Source: Alphaproteobacteria bacterium
GTDB taxonomy: Bacteria; Pseudomonadota; Alphaproteobacteria; Caulobacterales; Hyphomonadaceae
Assembly: GCA_016125405.1 (NCBI GenBank)
Contig: WGLW01000022.1
Location: 1 to 64,000, forward strand
DNA length: 64,000 bases
Direction: 5' to 3'
A program made the translations under genes and the position numbers. Below the pieces are notes generated by a model. The model had not been told where the DNA came from. It was given only the letters and a program-made list of their open reading frames with translations, and made no database searches. Shown here piece by piece: positions 1-8,655 of this stretch. How positions within the stretch are numbered: position 1 is the stretch's first letter; each line of letters begins with the position of its first letter.

Positions 1-270
1 CTTCAGCGCCTCAAGGGCGGGAACCGCATCCCGCATGAAGGGCGAGCCGTTGACCTGCGAGACCACCACGATCGCCGAGGCGTTCTTGTAGTAGTAGAGG
101 TCGTGCGCGATCGACATGTGGTCGACCAGGCGGAAATTATCCACCTTCTCGGGGACCTTCACCTCGGTGATCGCCGAAGCCGCGCGGTTCGTCTGCGCCA
201 GCGCCGCAACCCCAACCAAAGCTCCAACCGCGCACGTCGCCATCGCAACGGCCATAAGCCTGTACTTCAT
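1..270 (-). CDS. Exported redoxin/thioredoxin-like protein (3' part outside window)
   Basis: This is the N-terminal 90 residues of a protein that runs off the left edge. It starts at the ATG at 268-270. A signal peptide of about 30 residues (Met-Lys-Tyr-Arg, then an Ala/Val/Leu core ending near Ala-Leu-Ala-Gln) is followed by a segment of the type VDNFRLVDH, then LYYYKNASAIVVVSQVNGS. This resembles the start of redoxin (AhpC/TSA-like) domains, where the loop normally reads NGCP. Here the Cys position is Ser (NGSPF), so a peroxidatic role is doubtful from what is visible. The fold call is inference from this short piece. A different thioredoxin-fold exported protein is possible. Confidence 0.55.
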   Translation of the reverse strand, partial: MKYRLMAVAMATCAVGALVGVAALAQTNRAASAITEVKVPEKVDNFRLVDHMSIAHDLYYYKNASAIVVVSQVNGSPFMRDAVPALEALK

Positions 271-442
271 GGTGTTTGTCTCCCGGTGAGCAAAGCTCAT
301 GCGCGCCCGTCCGATCGGCCGTCGCTGGGGAGGCAGATAGCCAGAAATCCAGCGTTTCCGCAAGGAACTCGTGAGTTTCCGGGATCGAAAACCTGCAACT
401 ACAAGGCGAAATCCGCGCAATTTTTCGCGATAATGATACCGG

Positions 443-2251
443 TCAGTCGCTATCCATCTTCAGGGCGGCGACAAACGCCTCCTGGGGAATCTCGACCTTG
501 CCGAACTGGCGCATGCGCTTCTTGCCGGCCTTCTGCTTGTCCAGCAGCTTGCGCTTGCGCGTGGCGTCGCCGCCATAACACTTGGCGGTAACGTCCTTCC
601 GAAGCGCCGAGATTGTCTCGCGCGCGATCACCTTGCCGCCAATGGCCGCCTGGATCGGGATCTTGAACATCTGCCGCGGGATGAGCTCCTTCAGCTTTTC
701 GCACATCGCCCGACCGCGTTGTTCCGCCCGTGCGCGATGGGTCAGCATGGAGAGCGCATCCACCGGCTCGTCATTGACGAGTATCTGCAGTTTGACGAGG
801 TCACCTTCGCGGCGTCCAGTCTGGGTGTAGTCGAACGAGGCATAGCCCTTCGAGATCGACTTCAGCCGGTCGTAGAAATCGAACACCACTTCATTGAGCG
901 GCAGTTCGTATTTCAGCATTGCCCGCGCACCGACATAGCTCAACTCCTTCTGCACGCCGCGCCGGTCCTGGCAGAGTTTCAGAATGCCGCCGAGATATTC
1001 GTCGGGCGTGAAGATAGTGGCTTCGATCCACGGCTCGTGGATTTCGGCAATTCGCACCGGGTCAGGCATGTCGGCCGGGTTGTGCAACTCGACGACGGAT
1101 CCGTCGGTCATGTGAATTTCGTAGACGACAGATGGGGCTGTCGCGATCAGGTCAAGGTCGAACTCGCGGCTGAGCCGCTCCTGGATGATCTCCAGGTGAA
1201 GCAGGCCCAGAAATCCGCACCGGAAGCCGAAGCCCAGCGCGGCGGAGGTTTCCATCTCGTAGGAGAAACTTGCATCGTTCAGCCGGAGTTTTCCGACCGC
1301 CGCCCGCAGGTCCTCGAAGTCCGCCGCATCCACCGGGAAGAGGCCGCAGAACACAACCGGCTGCACCTCCTGAAATCCGGGAAGGGCGGCGTCCGCAGGC
1401 CTCCGCTCGTCTGTAACCGTGTCGCCCACCGAACAGTCGGCGACAGCCTTGATCGATGCTGTGAAAAAACCGACTTCTCCCGGCCCGATTTCGCCAACGT
1501 CGACCAGCTTTCCGGGCGTGAACACGCCGACCCGGTCCAGCTCGTAGGCGGCGCCGGTTCGCATCATCTTGATCTTCTGGCGCTTCTTCAGCGTACCGTC
1601 GATGATCCGGACAATGACGACCACTCCGAGATAGAGGTCGTAATACGCATCGACCAGAAGCGCCTTCAACGGCTTGTCCGGGTCGCCGCTCCGAGGGGCG
1701 GGCAGGCGGGTCACGATGGCCTCAAGAACGGTGTCCACCCCGATCCCGGTCTTGGCGGAAATCTCGAGTGCGTCCGAGGCGTCCAGTCCGATCACGTCCT
1801 CGATCTGCTGCTTGACGCGGGCGACGTCCGCGGCGGGCAGGTCGACCTTGTTGAGCACCGGCACGATCTCGTGGTTCTGGTCGATCGCCTTGTAGACGTT
1901 GGCCAGTGTCTGGGCCTCGACCCCCTGGCTGGAATCCACAACCAGCAGCGATCCTTCGCAGGCGGCCAGGCAGCGCGAGACTTCGTAGGCGAAGTCGACA
2001 TGGCCGGGCGTGTCCATGAGGTTGAGGACATAGTCCTCGCCGTCCTTCGCCCGGTAGTTCAGTCGAACGGTCTGGGCCTTGATCGTGATGCCCCGTTCAC
2101 GCTCGATCTCCATGGAATCAAGCACCTGCTCGACCATTTCCCGTTCGGCGAGGCCGCCCGTCATCTGGATGATGCGGTCAGCCAGCGTCGACTTGCCATG
2201 GTCGATATGGGCGATGATGGAGAAGTTTCTGATCTTGTCCCGGGGAGTCAT
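443..2251 (-). CDS. lepA: Elongation factor 4 (LepA)
   Basis: This is a ribosome-bound translational GTPase that back-translocates or remodels stalled ribosomes in the cytoplasm. The 602-residue length is typical. The G1 motif AHIDHGKST lies at residues 14-22, followed by DTPGHVDF (G3) and NKVDLP (G4). The EF-G-like domains II, III and V follow, and then the LepA-specific C-terminal domain with a basic Lys/Arg-rich end ([18 protein letters not shown]). The ATG at 2249-2251 gives the usual N-terminus directly before the G domain. The gene stands alone, with a VOC gene diverging from it. The long open frame on the opposite strand is a GC-rich shadow. The identification is secure. Confidence 0.98.
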   Translation of the reverse strand: MTPRDKIRNFSIIAHIDHGKSTLADRIIQMTGGLAEREMVEQVLDSMEIERERGITIKAQTVRLNYRAKDGEDYVLNLMDTPGHVDFAYEVSRCLAACEGSLLVVDSSQGVEAQTLANVYKAIDQNHEIVPVLNKVDLPAADVARVKQQIEDVIGLDASDALEISAKTGIGVDTVLEAIVTRLPAPRSGDPDKPLKALLVDAYYDLYLGVVVIVRIIDGTLKKRQKIKMMRTGAAYELDRVGVFTPGKLVDVGEIGPGEVGFFTASIKAVADCSVGDTVTDERRPADAALPGFQEVQPVVFCGLFPVDAADFEDLRAAVGKLRLNDASFSYEMETSAALGFGFRCGFLGLLHLEIIQERLSREFDLDLIATAPSVVYEIHMTDGSVVELHNPADMPDPVRIAEIHEPWIEATIFTPDEYLGGILKLCQDRRGVQKELSYVGARAMLKYELPLNEVVFDFYDRLKSISKGYASFDYTQTGRREGDLVKLQILVNDEPVDALSMLTHRARAEQRGRAMCEKLKELIPRQMFKIPIQAAIGGKVIARETISALRKDVTAKCYGGDATRKRKLLDKQKAGKKRMRQFGKVEIPQEAFVAALKMDSD

Positions 2252-2386
2252 CCGCGGCGTTTAGCAGAGCGCGAGAACAGCGCCAAGCATTCCGGATTTG
2301 CGGCAATTTTACCTGAAACCGCTGCAACCCATTCGCCTTGCAGGCGTTTCCGGATCATGACCAGTGGCTTGGCGGAGGCTGGACCC

Positions 2387-2809
2387 GTGATCACGCATTC
2401 CCAGATCGTTTCTAGGAATCTCGACGTCGCTCGGCGCTTCTATGCTGCAACCGGCCGGCCTCTGGGCCTCAGCATCATTGAGGAGGAAGACGGCGCCTTT
2501 TTCCTTGGCCGGGCCGGGACCGGTACCGTGATATGCGTGCGTTCGGCCGAATGCGAAGGCGGGCACGACAATCAGCCCGAAAGTCGTCCGGCCTATGTCG
2601 CCTTGGACGCGCCGGACGACATGACTGTAAGGGCCTTTTACCGCGCCGCCCTCGAGGCGGGCGGCCGGGAGCATATCCTGGGCTACCCGGCTCCCCAGCC
2701 GACGGATGGGCAGTTCACTTACTATGCGACCAAGGTTGCCGACCCGGACGGCAACTGCATCGAGTGTGGCTGGCGGCGCCAGGCGCCCACGAGGCCAAAT
2801 ATTCCATAG
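2387..2809 (+). CDS. VOC superfamily (glyoxalase/dioxygenase-like) protein
   Basis: This 140-residue single-domain protein belongs to the vicinal oxygen chelate fold. The start reads VITHSQIVSRNLDVARRFY, a typical first beta-alpha unit. The C-terminal part ends with the family hallmark VADPDGNCIECGW, in which the final Glu is a usual metal ligand. I chose the GTG at 2387 because GGAGG lies 8 bases upstream and the fold begins there. An in-frame ATG at 2357 has no comparable ribosome binding site. The substrate cannot be inferred. It lies divergent to lepA and just upstream of a GH16 gene in the same direction. Confidence 0.85.
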   Translation: MITHSQIVSRNLDVARRFYAATGRPLGLSIIEEEDGAFFLGRAGTGTVICVRSAECEGGHDNQPESRPAYVALDAPDDMTVRAFYRAALEAGGREHILGYPAPQPTDGQFTYYATKVADPDGNCIECGWRRQAPTRPNIP

Positions 2810-2890
2810 GCGAACTTCGCCTCTCCAGCGAATGGCGTATCGATTGCAGCCGACCTTTTCAGGCGTGAGCCGCGTGAAAAGATTTGGCGG

Positions 2891-4045
2891 ATGGATATTC
2901 CTCACTTTAACGATGTCGCGCGTCGCGCGAACGAATTTGCGCGCTCGGCCGCCTTGAATTTGCGGTCTGTCCAGGCGCGCGCCCAGACGATGTGGAGCGG
3001 CCTGCGGCAGCGGACCGCGGCGCTCAAGGCGTTCGTGCAGGCCCGGCGGCAAGCCTTCGTACGTCGAGGGCAAGCGTTTCTGGCCCGTCCCTTCGTTCAG
3101 GTACAGATCGCAAGAGCGCGCAAGGTTCGCGACTATCTGCACACCAGGCCGCAACTGTCCGGCGGTCTCGCAAGCTCCGCCGCAATTCTGCTCTATTTAC
3201 TGGCGTCGCCAGTCCTCTTTACCGGCGTCGTGAAGCCGGAAGCCCCAGCCGCCCCGATTGCCCCTGCTACGACCGCTCCGGTCACGACCGCACCGGCCGC
3301 GCCGGCGGTTACGTCCAGGCCGCCACCGCGCAAGCCGGACACCGAAGGTTTTGTCGAGCGGTTCCGCACGCTTGACGAGGACCAGCGCTGGTATGTGGCG
3401 GATCGCGGCGGCAATGGCGACTGGACGGCAAACGATTTCCCTCGCTCGCAAGTCACGCTGTCGCCGGAGGGGCTGGTTCTTACGTTCGCAAAAGCCGCGC
3501 CCGGTTGGCGGTCGCGCTACAGTTCCGGCGAAGTCAGCACGCTGAAGCGATTCAAGTACGGCTACTTCGAGGCCCGCATGCGAATGGCGAAAGGGCCGGG
3601 GATAAACAACGGCGTTTTCACCTACGTTCTGGGAGATAGCGCGCCGAACTGGAACGAGATCGACATTGAAATGCCAGGCCGCAACACGCGGGAGGTTGCG
3701 CTTACCATCCATCTTGGCAAGCGCGTGGTCACCAGGAAGGTCAAACTGCCTTTCGACGCCGCCGCCGGATATCACGTCTACAGCTTCGACTGGCAGCCGG
3801 ATTGGGTGCGGTGGTACGTCGACAACAAGCTTGTCCATGAAGAAACCGGTCCGGTGGCGACCGGCCTGAAGCATCCGCAAAACTTCTTTATCGATCTTTG
3901 GGGAAGCGAAACGCTGGTGAGCTGGCTCGGCAAGATCGATCCGGACAAGGTGCCGGCAACCGCGGCGGTGTCCTGCGTCGCCTATGCGAAGACCTACGAC
4001 GGGTCATCGCTTTGTGAGGCCCAGGGCGCCGAGTCGGCGGGCTAG
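2891..4045 (+). CDS. Membrane-anchored family 16 glycoside hydrolase
   Basis: This 384-residue protein has three parts. Residues 1-93 are strongly basic and helical (Arg/Ala/Gln rich). One hydrophobic segment at about 94-114 is followed by a Pro/Ala/Thr-rich linker to about residue 150. The rest is a GH16 beta-jelly-roll domain with the retaining catalytic signature E256-I-D-I-E260 and a typical YGYFEARMRM strand before it. GH16 enzymes cut or transglycosylate beta-glucans, galactans or exopolysaccharides. The target here is unknown. The layout implies a type II inner-membrane protein with the catalytic domain in the periplasm. The long cytoplasmic N-terminus is unusual for the family. The ATG at 2891 is weakly preceded by GGCGG. 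Confidence 0.9.
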   Translation: MDIPHFNDVARRANEFARSAALNLRSVQARAQTMWSGLRQRTAALKAFVQARRQAFVRRGQAFLARPFVQVQIARARKVRDYLHTRPQLSGGLASSAAILLYLLASPVLFTGVVKPEAPAAPIAPATTAPVTTAPAAPAVTSRPPPRKPDTEGFVERFRTLDEDQRWYVADRGGNGDWTANDFPRSQVTLSPEGLVLTFAKAAPGWRSRYSSGEVSTLKRFKYGYFEARMRMAKGPGINNGVFTYVLGDSAPNWNEIDIEMPGRNTREVALTIHLGKRVVTRKVKLPFDAAAGYHVYSFDWQPDWVRWYVDNKLVHEETGPVATGLKHPQNFFIDLWGSETLVSWLGKIDPDKVPATAAVSCVAYAKTYDGSSLCEAQGAESAG

Positions 4046-4077
4046 ATCGTGCGCCGCGCCAGCCATCCTGGCTGGCG

Positions 4078-4551
4078 TCACGGTGCGAAGCTCGATCTCG
4101 CCGTTATGCCCCACTTGCCGTTTCGTTGTTCGATTACGTACAGCGAATCGAAGCGCGAAAGCTCTGAACCATCCTTCCGGTAGCGTACAAACGTCGTCAG
4201 CATATGAGCTTTCGTCGGCCCGCACTGCACGACGCGCCGTGACGCCCAGGCGGAATGATCCCAACCCGTTGCCTCCAGACGGTCAAACGAACCCTCAAGG
4301 TCTGCCGCCGAATTGAGAACGACCGTGCGGCCGCTTGCGATGCGTATGGAAGGAAAGTCGAATGTCTCGGCCCAACTGGCGGCGTTCTTCGAATTGAACG
4401 TCGACATGAATTTGTCGGTGACTTCGAGGGCGGGCTTATGGGCGGGGCAGGAGGTAAAGCTGGGCGCAGCAGGCATCGTGGCGCAGCCCTGCATGAACGT
4501 CAGTAGTAATGACGCGCCGGCCACTTTCCACGTGGTCAAAAATTTTCTCAT
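4078..4551 (-). CDS. Putative lipoprotein with NTF2-like domain
   Basis: This 157-residue protein has a lipoprotein signal. A basic start and hydrophobic core end in the lipobox-like FMQGC, putting the lipidated Cys near residue 23. The remainder contains a pattern seen in SnoaL/DUF4440 NTF2-like domains: a helix with FMSTFNSKNAASWAETF, then FPSIRI, and strands near the end with SLYVIEQRNGKWGI. Its role is unknown. It is convergent with the GH16 gene, with a gap of about 30 bases. AGAAG upstream of the ATG is a plausible ribosome binding site. The NTF2-like assignment is inference from sequence pattern. Confidence 0.75.
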   Translation of the reverse strand: MRKFLTTWKVAGASLLLTFMQGCATMPAAPSFTSCPAHKPALEVTDKFMSTFNSKNAASWAETFDFPSIRIASGRTVVLNSAADLEGSFDRLEATGWDHSAWASRRVVQCGPTKAHMLTTFVRYRKDGSELSRFDSLYVIEQRNGKWGITARSSFAP

Positions 4552-4674
4552 TGTTTCTTCTCATCCTTCTTGGGCCGGCATCCCGAAATCGACGCCTCGG
4601 GGCATACGCGCCGGTCGATTGCCTTGGAAGTCGACCGGCGCTAGCGTGACGGGAATTAGCTGAAGGCGCAGACA

Positions 4675-4956
4675 ATGTTTCAGTTCATCCTGCCCATGCT
4701 TTTGCTGGCCGGGGATCCGCCGCAAGCCGTCGGTCCGACTGAGGCTCCTGCGTTTGCGACCAAGCCGAAACACAAGAAACCTCAAATCGTTTGTCGCGAA
4801 GAATCCGTGACCGGGTCGCGGGTTGCGACTCGCAGAGTCTGCAGCACGCCTGAACTGGACCGAAAAAATGCCGAACGCGCGCAGGATGACCTTCGGAGCG
4901 GAATGACGCACGGCGGCGACCTGCAACCTCATCTGCCACCAGGCGCGGGCGGCTGA
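4675..4956 (+). CDS. Small exported hypothetical protein
   Basis: This 93-residue protein has a short hydrophobic N-terminus (residues 2-12), then a Pro/Lys-rich stretch and a core of the form IVCREESVTGSR followed by RRVC. Two Cys residues flank a GSR motif. Small secreted proteins with a CRxxxxTGSR...VC core are common in sphingomonads and related alphaproteobacteria, but I know of no function for them. The two Cys could form a disulfide. The gene lies between two minus-strand genes and converges with the aminopeptidase P gene, whose stop is 12 bases away. Confidence 0.65.
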   Translation: MFQFILPMLLLAGDPPQAVGPTEAPAFATKPKHKKPQIVCREESVTGSRVATRRVCSTPELDRKNAERAQDDLRSGMTHGGDLQPHLPPGAGG

Positions 4957-4968
4957 AACGGTCCGTTT

Positions 4969-6780
4969 CTACAGCGGAGCGCAAGCTTGCGCCAACCAGG
5001 CGCGATCGTCTTCCGACATCAACGGCCCGACTTCGCCAAGAACGCGGGCATGGTAGCGATCAATCCACATCCATTCCTGTTCGCTGAGCAATCCAGGCAG
5101 GATCAAACGTCTATCCAACGGCGCAAGCGTCAACGTTTCAAATCCCAACATTTCGCGATCACCGCCCGCAATCGCGCGCGGTTCGGTGACAACCTGCAGG
5201 TTCTCGATGCGAATGCCGTAACCGTCGGCCTTGTAGTATCCAGGTTCGTTCGAAACGATCATACCGGGTTCCAACGCCGCCGTGTTCGGCGCTTTCGCAA
5301 TACGATGCGGACCTTCGTGAACGCCAAGATAGCTTCCAACGCCGTGACCGGTTCCATGGTCGTAATCCAGTCCGGCTTCCCATAGCGACAGACGCGCCAG
5401 TGCATCCAGCGCGGATCCCGTTGTTCCTTTCGGAAACCGCACGCGTGCAAGTGCGATATGACCTTTCAACACGCGCGTGAAACGTTCCTTCATTTCATCC
5501 GCAACATCGCCAATGGCGAGCGTTCGCGTGACATCGGTTGTTCCGTCCAGATACTGCCCGCCGGAATCCAGCAGGAACAAAGTTCCGCGCTCCAGTTTCC
5601 TGTTCGATGCAACGTCGGGGCGATAATGGTTGATGGCGCCGTTCGGTCCGGCGCTTGAGATCGAATTGAACGACAGGTCTTTCAGTTCGCCCGTCGCTTC
5701 ACGATATTCTTCCACCTTGCGGGCGGCGTCGATTTCCGAAACTTCGCCGGTTTGTCCATGAGCTTCGAACCAACGAAGGAAACGCGACAGCGCAGCGCCA
5801 TCGCGTCGATGTGCATTGCGGGCGCCTTCCACTTCGACGGCGTTCTTCTTCGCGCGCGGCAACATGCACGGATCGCCGTGACGGTGCACGTGGGCGCCGC
5901 TACTTCCAAGCGTTTCGAAGAACCATGACGACGCCGACGACGGATCGACGCTGACATTCTTTCCCGACAACTTGGCCAGACGGCGTTCGAGTTCGTTCAC
6001 CGGGCGCAACGCAACTTCATTGCCGAGATGTGCGCCCAAACTTCCGCTGATCTTTTCCGGTTTCAGGAACAGTTCGGCCTGTCCGTCCGAAAACAACACG
6101 GCGCGTCCCAACGGCAACGGCGTACGTGCGACGTCGCCGCCGCGTATGTTGAACAACCACGCCAACGACGCAGGCGACGTAATGACGGCGGCGTCGATGT
6201 TCGCTTCCGACAACGCCTGTCCAATTCGCGAGCGTTTCGACGAACTTGTTTCACCGGCGAACTTCAGGTCGTGACCGACGACTTCCGCGACCGGTTCGGC
6301 GGGACGGTCCGTCCATGCAACGTCAACGGGGTTCCGTTCGACGTCGACGAGTTTCACGTTCGCCTTCCGCGCGGCGTCCGCCAGCTTTTCGAGGGCGTCC
6401 GGGCTGACGACGCGGGGGTCGTAGCCGATGGTCTTGCCCGCCAGCTTCTGTTTCGCCAGCCAGCCGAAGGGACCGGGATCCAGCAAATCCCCGATCTCGA
6501 ACAGTTTCGGCGCCACCTGCGTCTTCACCTGCAGCGAATACCGCCCATCGACAAAGATGATGGCCGATTTGGCGAAGATGAACGCCGCGCCCGCCGATCC
6601 GGTGAAGCCGGTGGCCCACGAGAGGCGCTCGTTGCAGGCGGGCAGGTATTCGTTCTGATATTCGTCCTCGTGGGGGATGTAGAAGCCATCCAGTCCCATT
6701 CCGGCCATCGTCTCGCGCAGGCCGGGCAGGTTGGTGCGGCCGATCTCCGGCCCGCCGATCACTTCGTATGTTTGCCGCAT
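4969..6780 (-). CDS. Aminopeptidase P family (Xaa-Pro aminopeptidase, M24B)
   Basis: This is a 603-residue cytosolic-type aminopeptidase P, which removes N-terminal residues preceding proline. Two creatinase-like N-terminal domains occupy about residues 1-310. The C-terminal pita-bread M24 domain has the dinuclear metal ligands: Asp residues in LLDSGGQYLDGTTDVTR (about 400-415), His in GTGHGVG (about 480), Glu in SNEPGYY (about 510) and Glu in ENLQV (about 525). The length fits the three-domain eukaryote-like form, not the 440-residue E. coli PepP. Codon use changes inside the gene. From about 6360 down to the stop it favours GAA, TTG, CGT and GGA, unlike the first 140 codons and the neighbouring genes. 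prmA lies 32 bases upstream on the same strand, so the two are probably co-transcribed. Confidence 0.95.
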   Translation of the reverse strand: MRQTYEVIGGPEIGRTNLPGLRETMAGMGLDGFYIPHEDEYQNEYLPACNERLSWATGFTGSAGAAFIFAKSAIIFVDGRYSLQVKTQVAPKLFEIGDLLDPGPFGWLAKQKLAGKTIGYDPRVVSPDALEKLADAARKANVKLVDVERNPVDVAWTDRPAEPVAEVVGHDLKFAGETSSSKRSRIGQALSEANIDAAVITSPASLAWLFNIRGGDVARTPLPLGRAVLFSDGQAELFLKPEKISGSLGAHLGNEVALRPVNELERRLAKLSGKNVSVDPSSASSWFFETLGSSGAHVHRHGDPCMLPRAKKNAVEVEGARNAHRRDGAALSRFLRWFEAHGQTGEVSEIDAARKVEEYREATGELKDLSFNSISSAGPNGAINHYRPDVASNRKLERGTLFLLDSGGQYLDGTTDVTRTLAIGDVADEMKERFTRVLKGHIALARVRFPKGTTGSALDALARLSLWEAGLDYDHGTGHGVGSYLGVHEGPHRIAKAPNTAALEPGMIVSNEPGYYKADGYGIRIENLQVVTEPRAIAGGDREMLGFETLTLAPLDRRLILPGLLSEQEWMWIDRYHARVLGEVGPLMSEDDRAWLAQACAPL

Positions 6781-6812
6781 CTTCCGTTGTCCCTTGGACG
6801 TCGAACCCTGAT

Positions 6813-7688
6813 TTATGCGCCTTTTCCAACTTTTCCACGAACGTAGGTCAGCGTCGACCAGCCGGAGAGGCGCCCGCGCCTGACCAGCGTGAGCCCGCGA
6901 TTGCCATAGGCGGCGCGCACGGACGGTTCCTGGTGGGTGAGAAGGCCGGAGAGCACGACATGGCCGCCGGGGCGGACCAGCCTTGCGATGTCGCCGGCGA
7001 GGGCGACGAGCGGACGCGCAAGGATATTCGCCAGAACCACGTCGTAAGGTCCCCCGGTGCGCACCGCGGCGCTGTTTGCGCCGGTCGCGACCAGCAGTTT
7101 CATACGCCGTCCGGTGCGGTTGTTCTTTGCGTTTTCGCGCGCGATGCGGACGGATTCCGCATCAATGTCGCCCGCCACGGCCCGCCGGACGCCGCTCTTG
7201 ACGGCGGCGATGGCCAGCACGCCCGATCCCGTGCCGACATCGAGCACGGTTTCCGGCCGGGTTTTCCGAACGATATCCGACAGGGCCAGCAGGCAGCCCA
7301 TTGTGGTGCCGTGGTGGCCTGTGCCGAAGGCGGGCCCGGCCTCGATCCAGACCGGAATGCGGCCGCCGCTGATCCGCGCCAGCTCGTGTGCGCCGGCGAC
7401 GACATAGGGCCCGGCGTGAACGGCGGGCAGGCCGGCGAGGCTCTGGGCCACCCAGTCGCGGTCTTCCAGCTTCTCGATGGCGGCGCGCGCGCCGGGAATT
7501 TCATGATCGACGATCTCGACGGCGCCGCGCGCGCTGTCCTCGTCATGGCAGAAGGCTTCCAGCCGCCAGGTGGTGTGGGAGACTTCCTCGGTGGCCACGG
7601 CGGCGGCGGGGGAGGGGTCCATCCCCGCCAGCAGGTCCGACAGCCGCTCGGCGTCGGCGCGCGACATGATTGCGTGAACTCGATACAT
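6813..7688 (-). CDS. prmA: Ribosomal protein L11 methyltransferase
   Basis: PrmA uses S-adenosylmethionine to trimethylate ribosomal protein L11. The protein has 291 residues. The N-terminal substrate-recognition region ends near residue 110. The SAM-binding motif VLDVGTGSGVLAIAA lies near residue 148, and the LANILARPL segment that replaces the usual NPPY motif follows. FGTGHHGTT just before the methyltransferase core is also typical of PrmA. The ATG at 7686-7688 gives the expected N-terminus. The stop lies 32 bases before the aminopeptidase P gene. Confidence 0.95.
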   Translation of the reverse strand: MYRVHAIMSRADAERLSDLLAGMDPSPAAAVATEEVSHTTWRLEAFCHDEDSARGAVEIVDHEIPGARAAIEKLEDRDWVAQSLAGLPAVHAGPYVVAGAHELARISGGRIPVWIEAGPAFGTGHHGTTMGCLLALSDIVRKTRPETVLDVGTGSGVLAIAAVKSGVRRAVAGDIDAESVRIARENAKNNRTGRRMKLLVATGANSAAVRTGGPYDVVLANILARPLVALAGDIARLVRPGGHVVLSGLLTHQEPSVRAAYGNRGLTLVRRGRLSGWSTLTYVRGKVGKGA

Positions 7689-7775
7689 CAGCGGCGCTCC
7701 CCGCCAGACGGAATTGGGGCGGGTCTGGCCGGCGGCGTTATATCAGGGAGGCGGGGCGAGCCAAGCGGCGTGGGA

Positions 7776-8555
7776 TCAGTCTGTCGCCGGGGTGTAGACG
7801 GCGAGCTTCAGCGCCGGGTCGTCGTTCGCCTGAAAGGTCGCGTAATCGTAGGCCAGCACGCCAAGTTTTGGATGCTTCAGTTGCTTGCGACCCGCAGACG
7901 GGCCGCGCACTTCGTGCGAGCGCCACCACGAGACAAATTCGGGGCATCTGGGACGAACCCGTTCGATAAGCTCAACAAAGGCCGGATCATTCGCATAGAG
8001 ATCATAGTTGGCGCGAAAGAGCGCGACGACCCGGCGCGCTTCGTCAGGCCAGCCCGCGCCGAACAGCTTACGGCTCGCCGGGCTGGTCAGTATGGTGAGG
8101 AAAGTGTTGCGATCCGCCTCGGCGATGCGGCTGAAGCCGAAGATGTCGTCCGCCCGCTTGTTCCAGGCAAGCACGTCAAACCGGCGGCCCGTGATATAGG
8201 CGGGATGGCCGTAGCCTTCGACGATCCGCCTGATCATGTCCGGCACGATTTCCCGCTCGAAGGCGCCAGAAAGTCTGGCGCCGGCCAGCGCCCTGAGATG
8301 CCCGTGTTCGGTCTTGTTGAGTTTGAGCGCGCGCGCGAGCGCGTCCACGGTTACAGCTGACGGCCGCACATTCCGCCCCTGCTCGAGCCGCACATACCAA
8401 TCGACCCCAATACCGGCGAGTTCCGCCACTTCCTCGCGCCGGAGGCCCGGCGTGCGCCGACGGCGGCCCGCAGGCAGGCCAACGGCCCTGGGCGACAGGC
8501 GCTCCCTTCGGGACCGAAGAAAATCCGCCAGTTCCGCTTCGGGTCTGTCCGGCAT
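7776..8555 (-). CDS. XRE-family transcriptional regulator with MmyB-like ligand domain
   Basis: This 259-residue regulator has an N-terminal helix-turn-helix at about residues 20-75 (RRRRTPGLRREEVAELAGI and following, YVRLEQGR). The C-terminal MmyB-like domain is of the PAS-related type, with the typical RRFDVLAWNKRADDIF. I placed the start at the ATG at 8553-8555. An upstream in-frame extension would run through the divergent promoter and into the neighbouring gene. Regulators of this class often control a divergently transcribed oxidoreductase, and the next gene is one. The 100-base gap holds palindromes that are probably its operator. Confidence 0.9.
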   Translation of the reverse strand: MPDRPEAELADFLRSRRERLSPRAVGLPAGRRRRTPGLRREEVAELAGIGVDWYVRLEQGRNVRPSAVTVDALARALKLNKTEHGHLRALAGARLSGAFEREIVPDMIRRIVEGYGHPAYITGRRFDVLAWNKRADDIFGFSRIAEADRNTFLTILTSPASRKLFGAGWPDEARRVVALFRANYDLYANDPAFVELIERVRPRCPEFVSWWRSHEVRGPSAGRKQLKHPKLGVLAYDYATFQANDDPALKLAVYTPATD

Positions 8556-8568
8556 GGCGAACTCCTGA

Positions 8569-8598
8569 CTGGGTATGACTATCCCAGGATAATACCAG
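8569..8598. promoter_or_regulatory. Candidate operator between XRE regulator and MDR gene
   Basis: The divergent gap holds two nested inverted repeats. TATCC-CA-GGATA spans 8580-8591 and is perfect. A wider pair, CTGGGTAT at 8569-8576 and ATACCAG at 8592-8598, is imperfect by one extra G. The site lies 14-43 bases upstream of the regulator start and about 58-87 bases upstream of the MDR start, so it could control both. The link to the XRE protein is inference from position. Confidence 0.45.
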
Positions 8599-8655
8599 TC
8601 CTGAACGGCAAGACCAGCCACGGCTAGATGAGGCGTCCAGCAGAGGAGATCGCCC

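Noticed and set aside
719-2386. Long plus-strand open frame across lepA
   Set aside because: It is antisense to the clear lepA gene and has shadow-type Arg/Asp/His-rich composition. Only its end, in the VOC gene, is real.
6768-8360. 530-codon plus-strand open frame opposite prmA and the XRE gene
   Set aside because: Antisense to two well-supported genes, with no recognisable domain.
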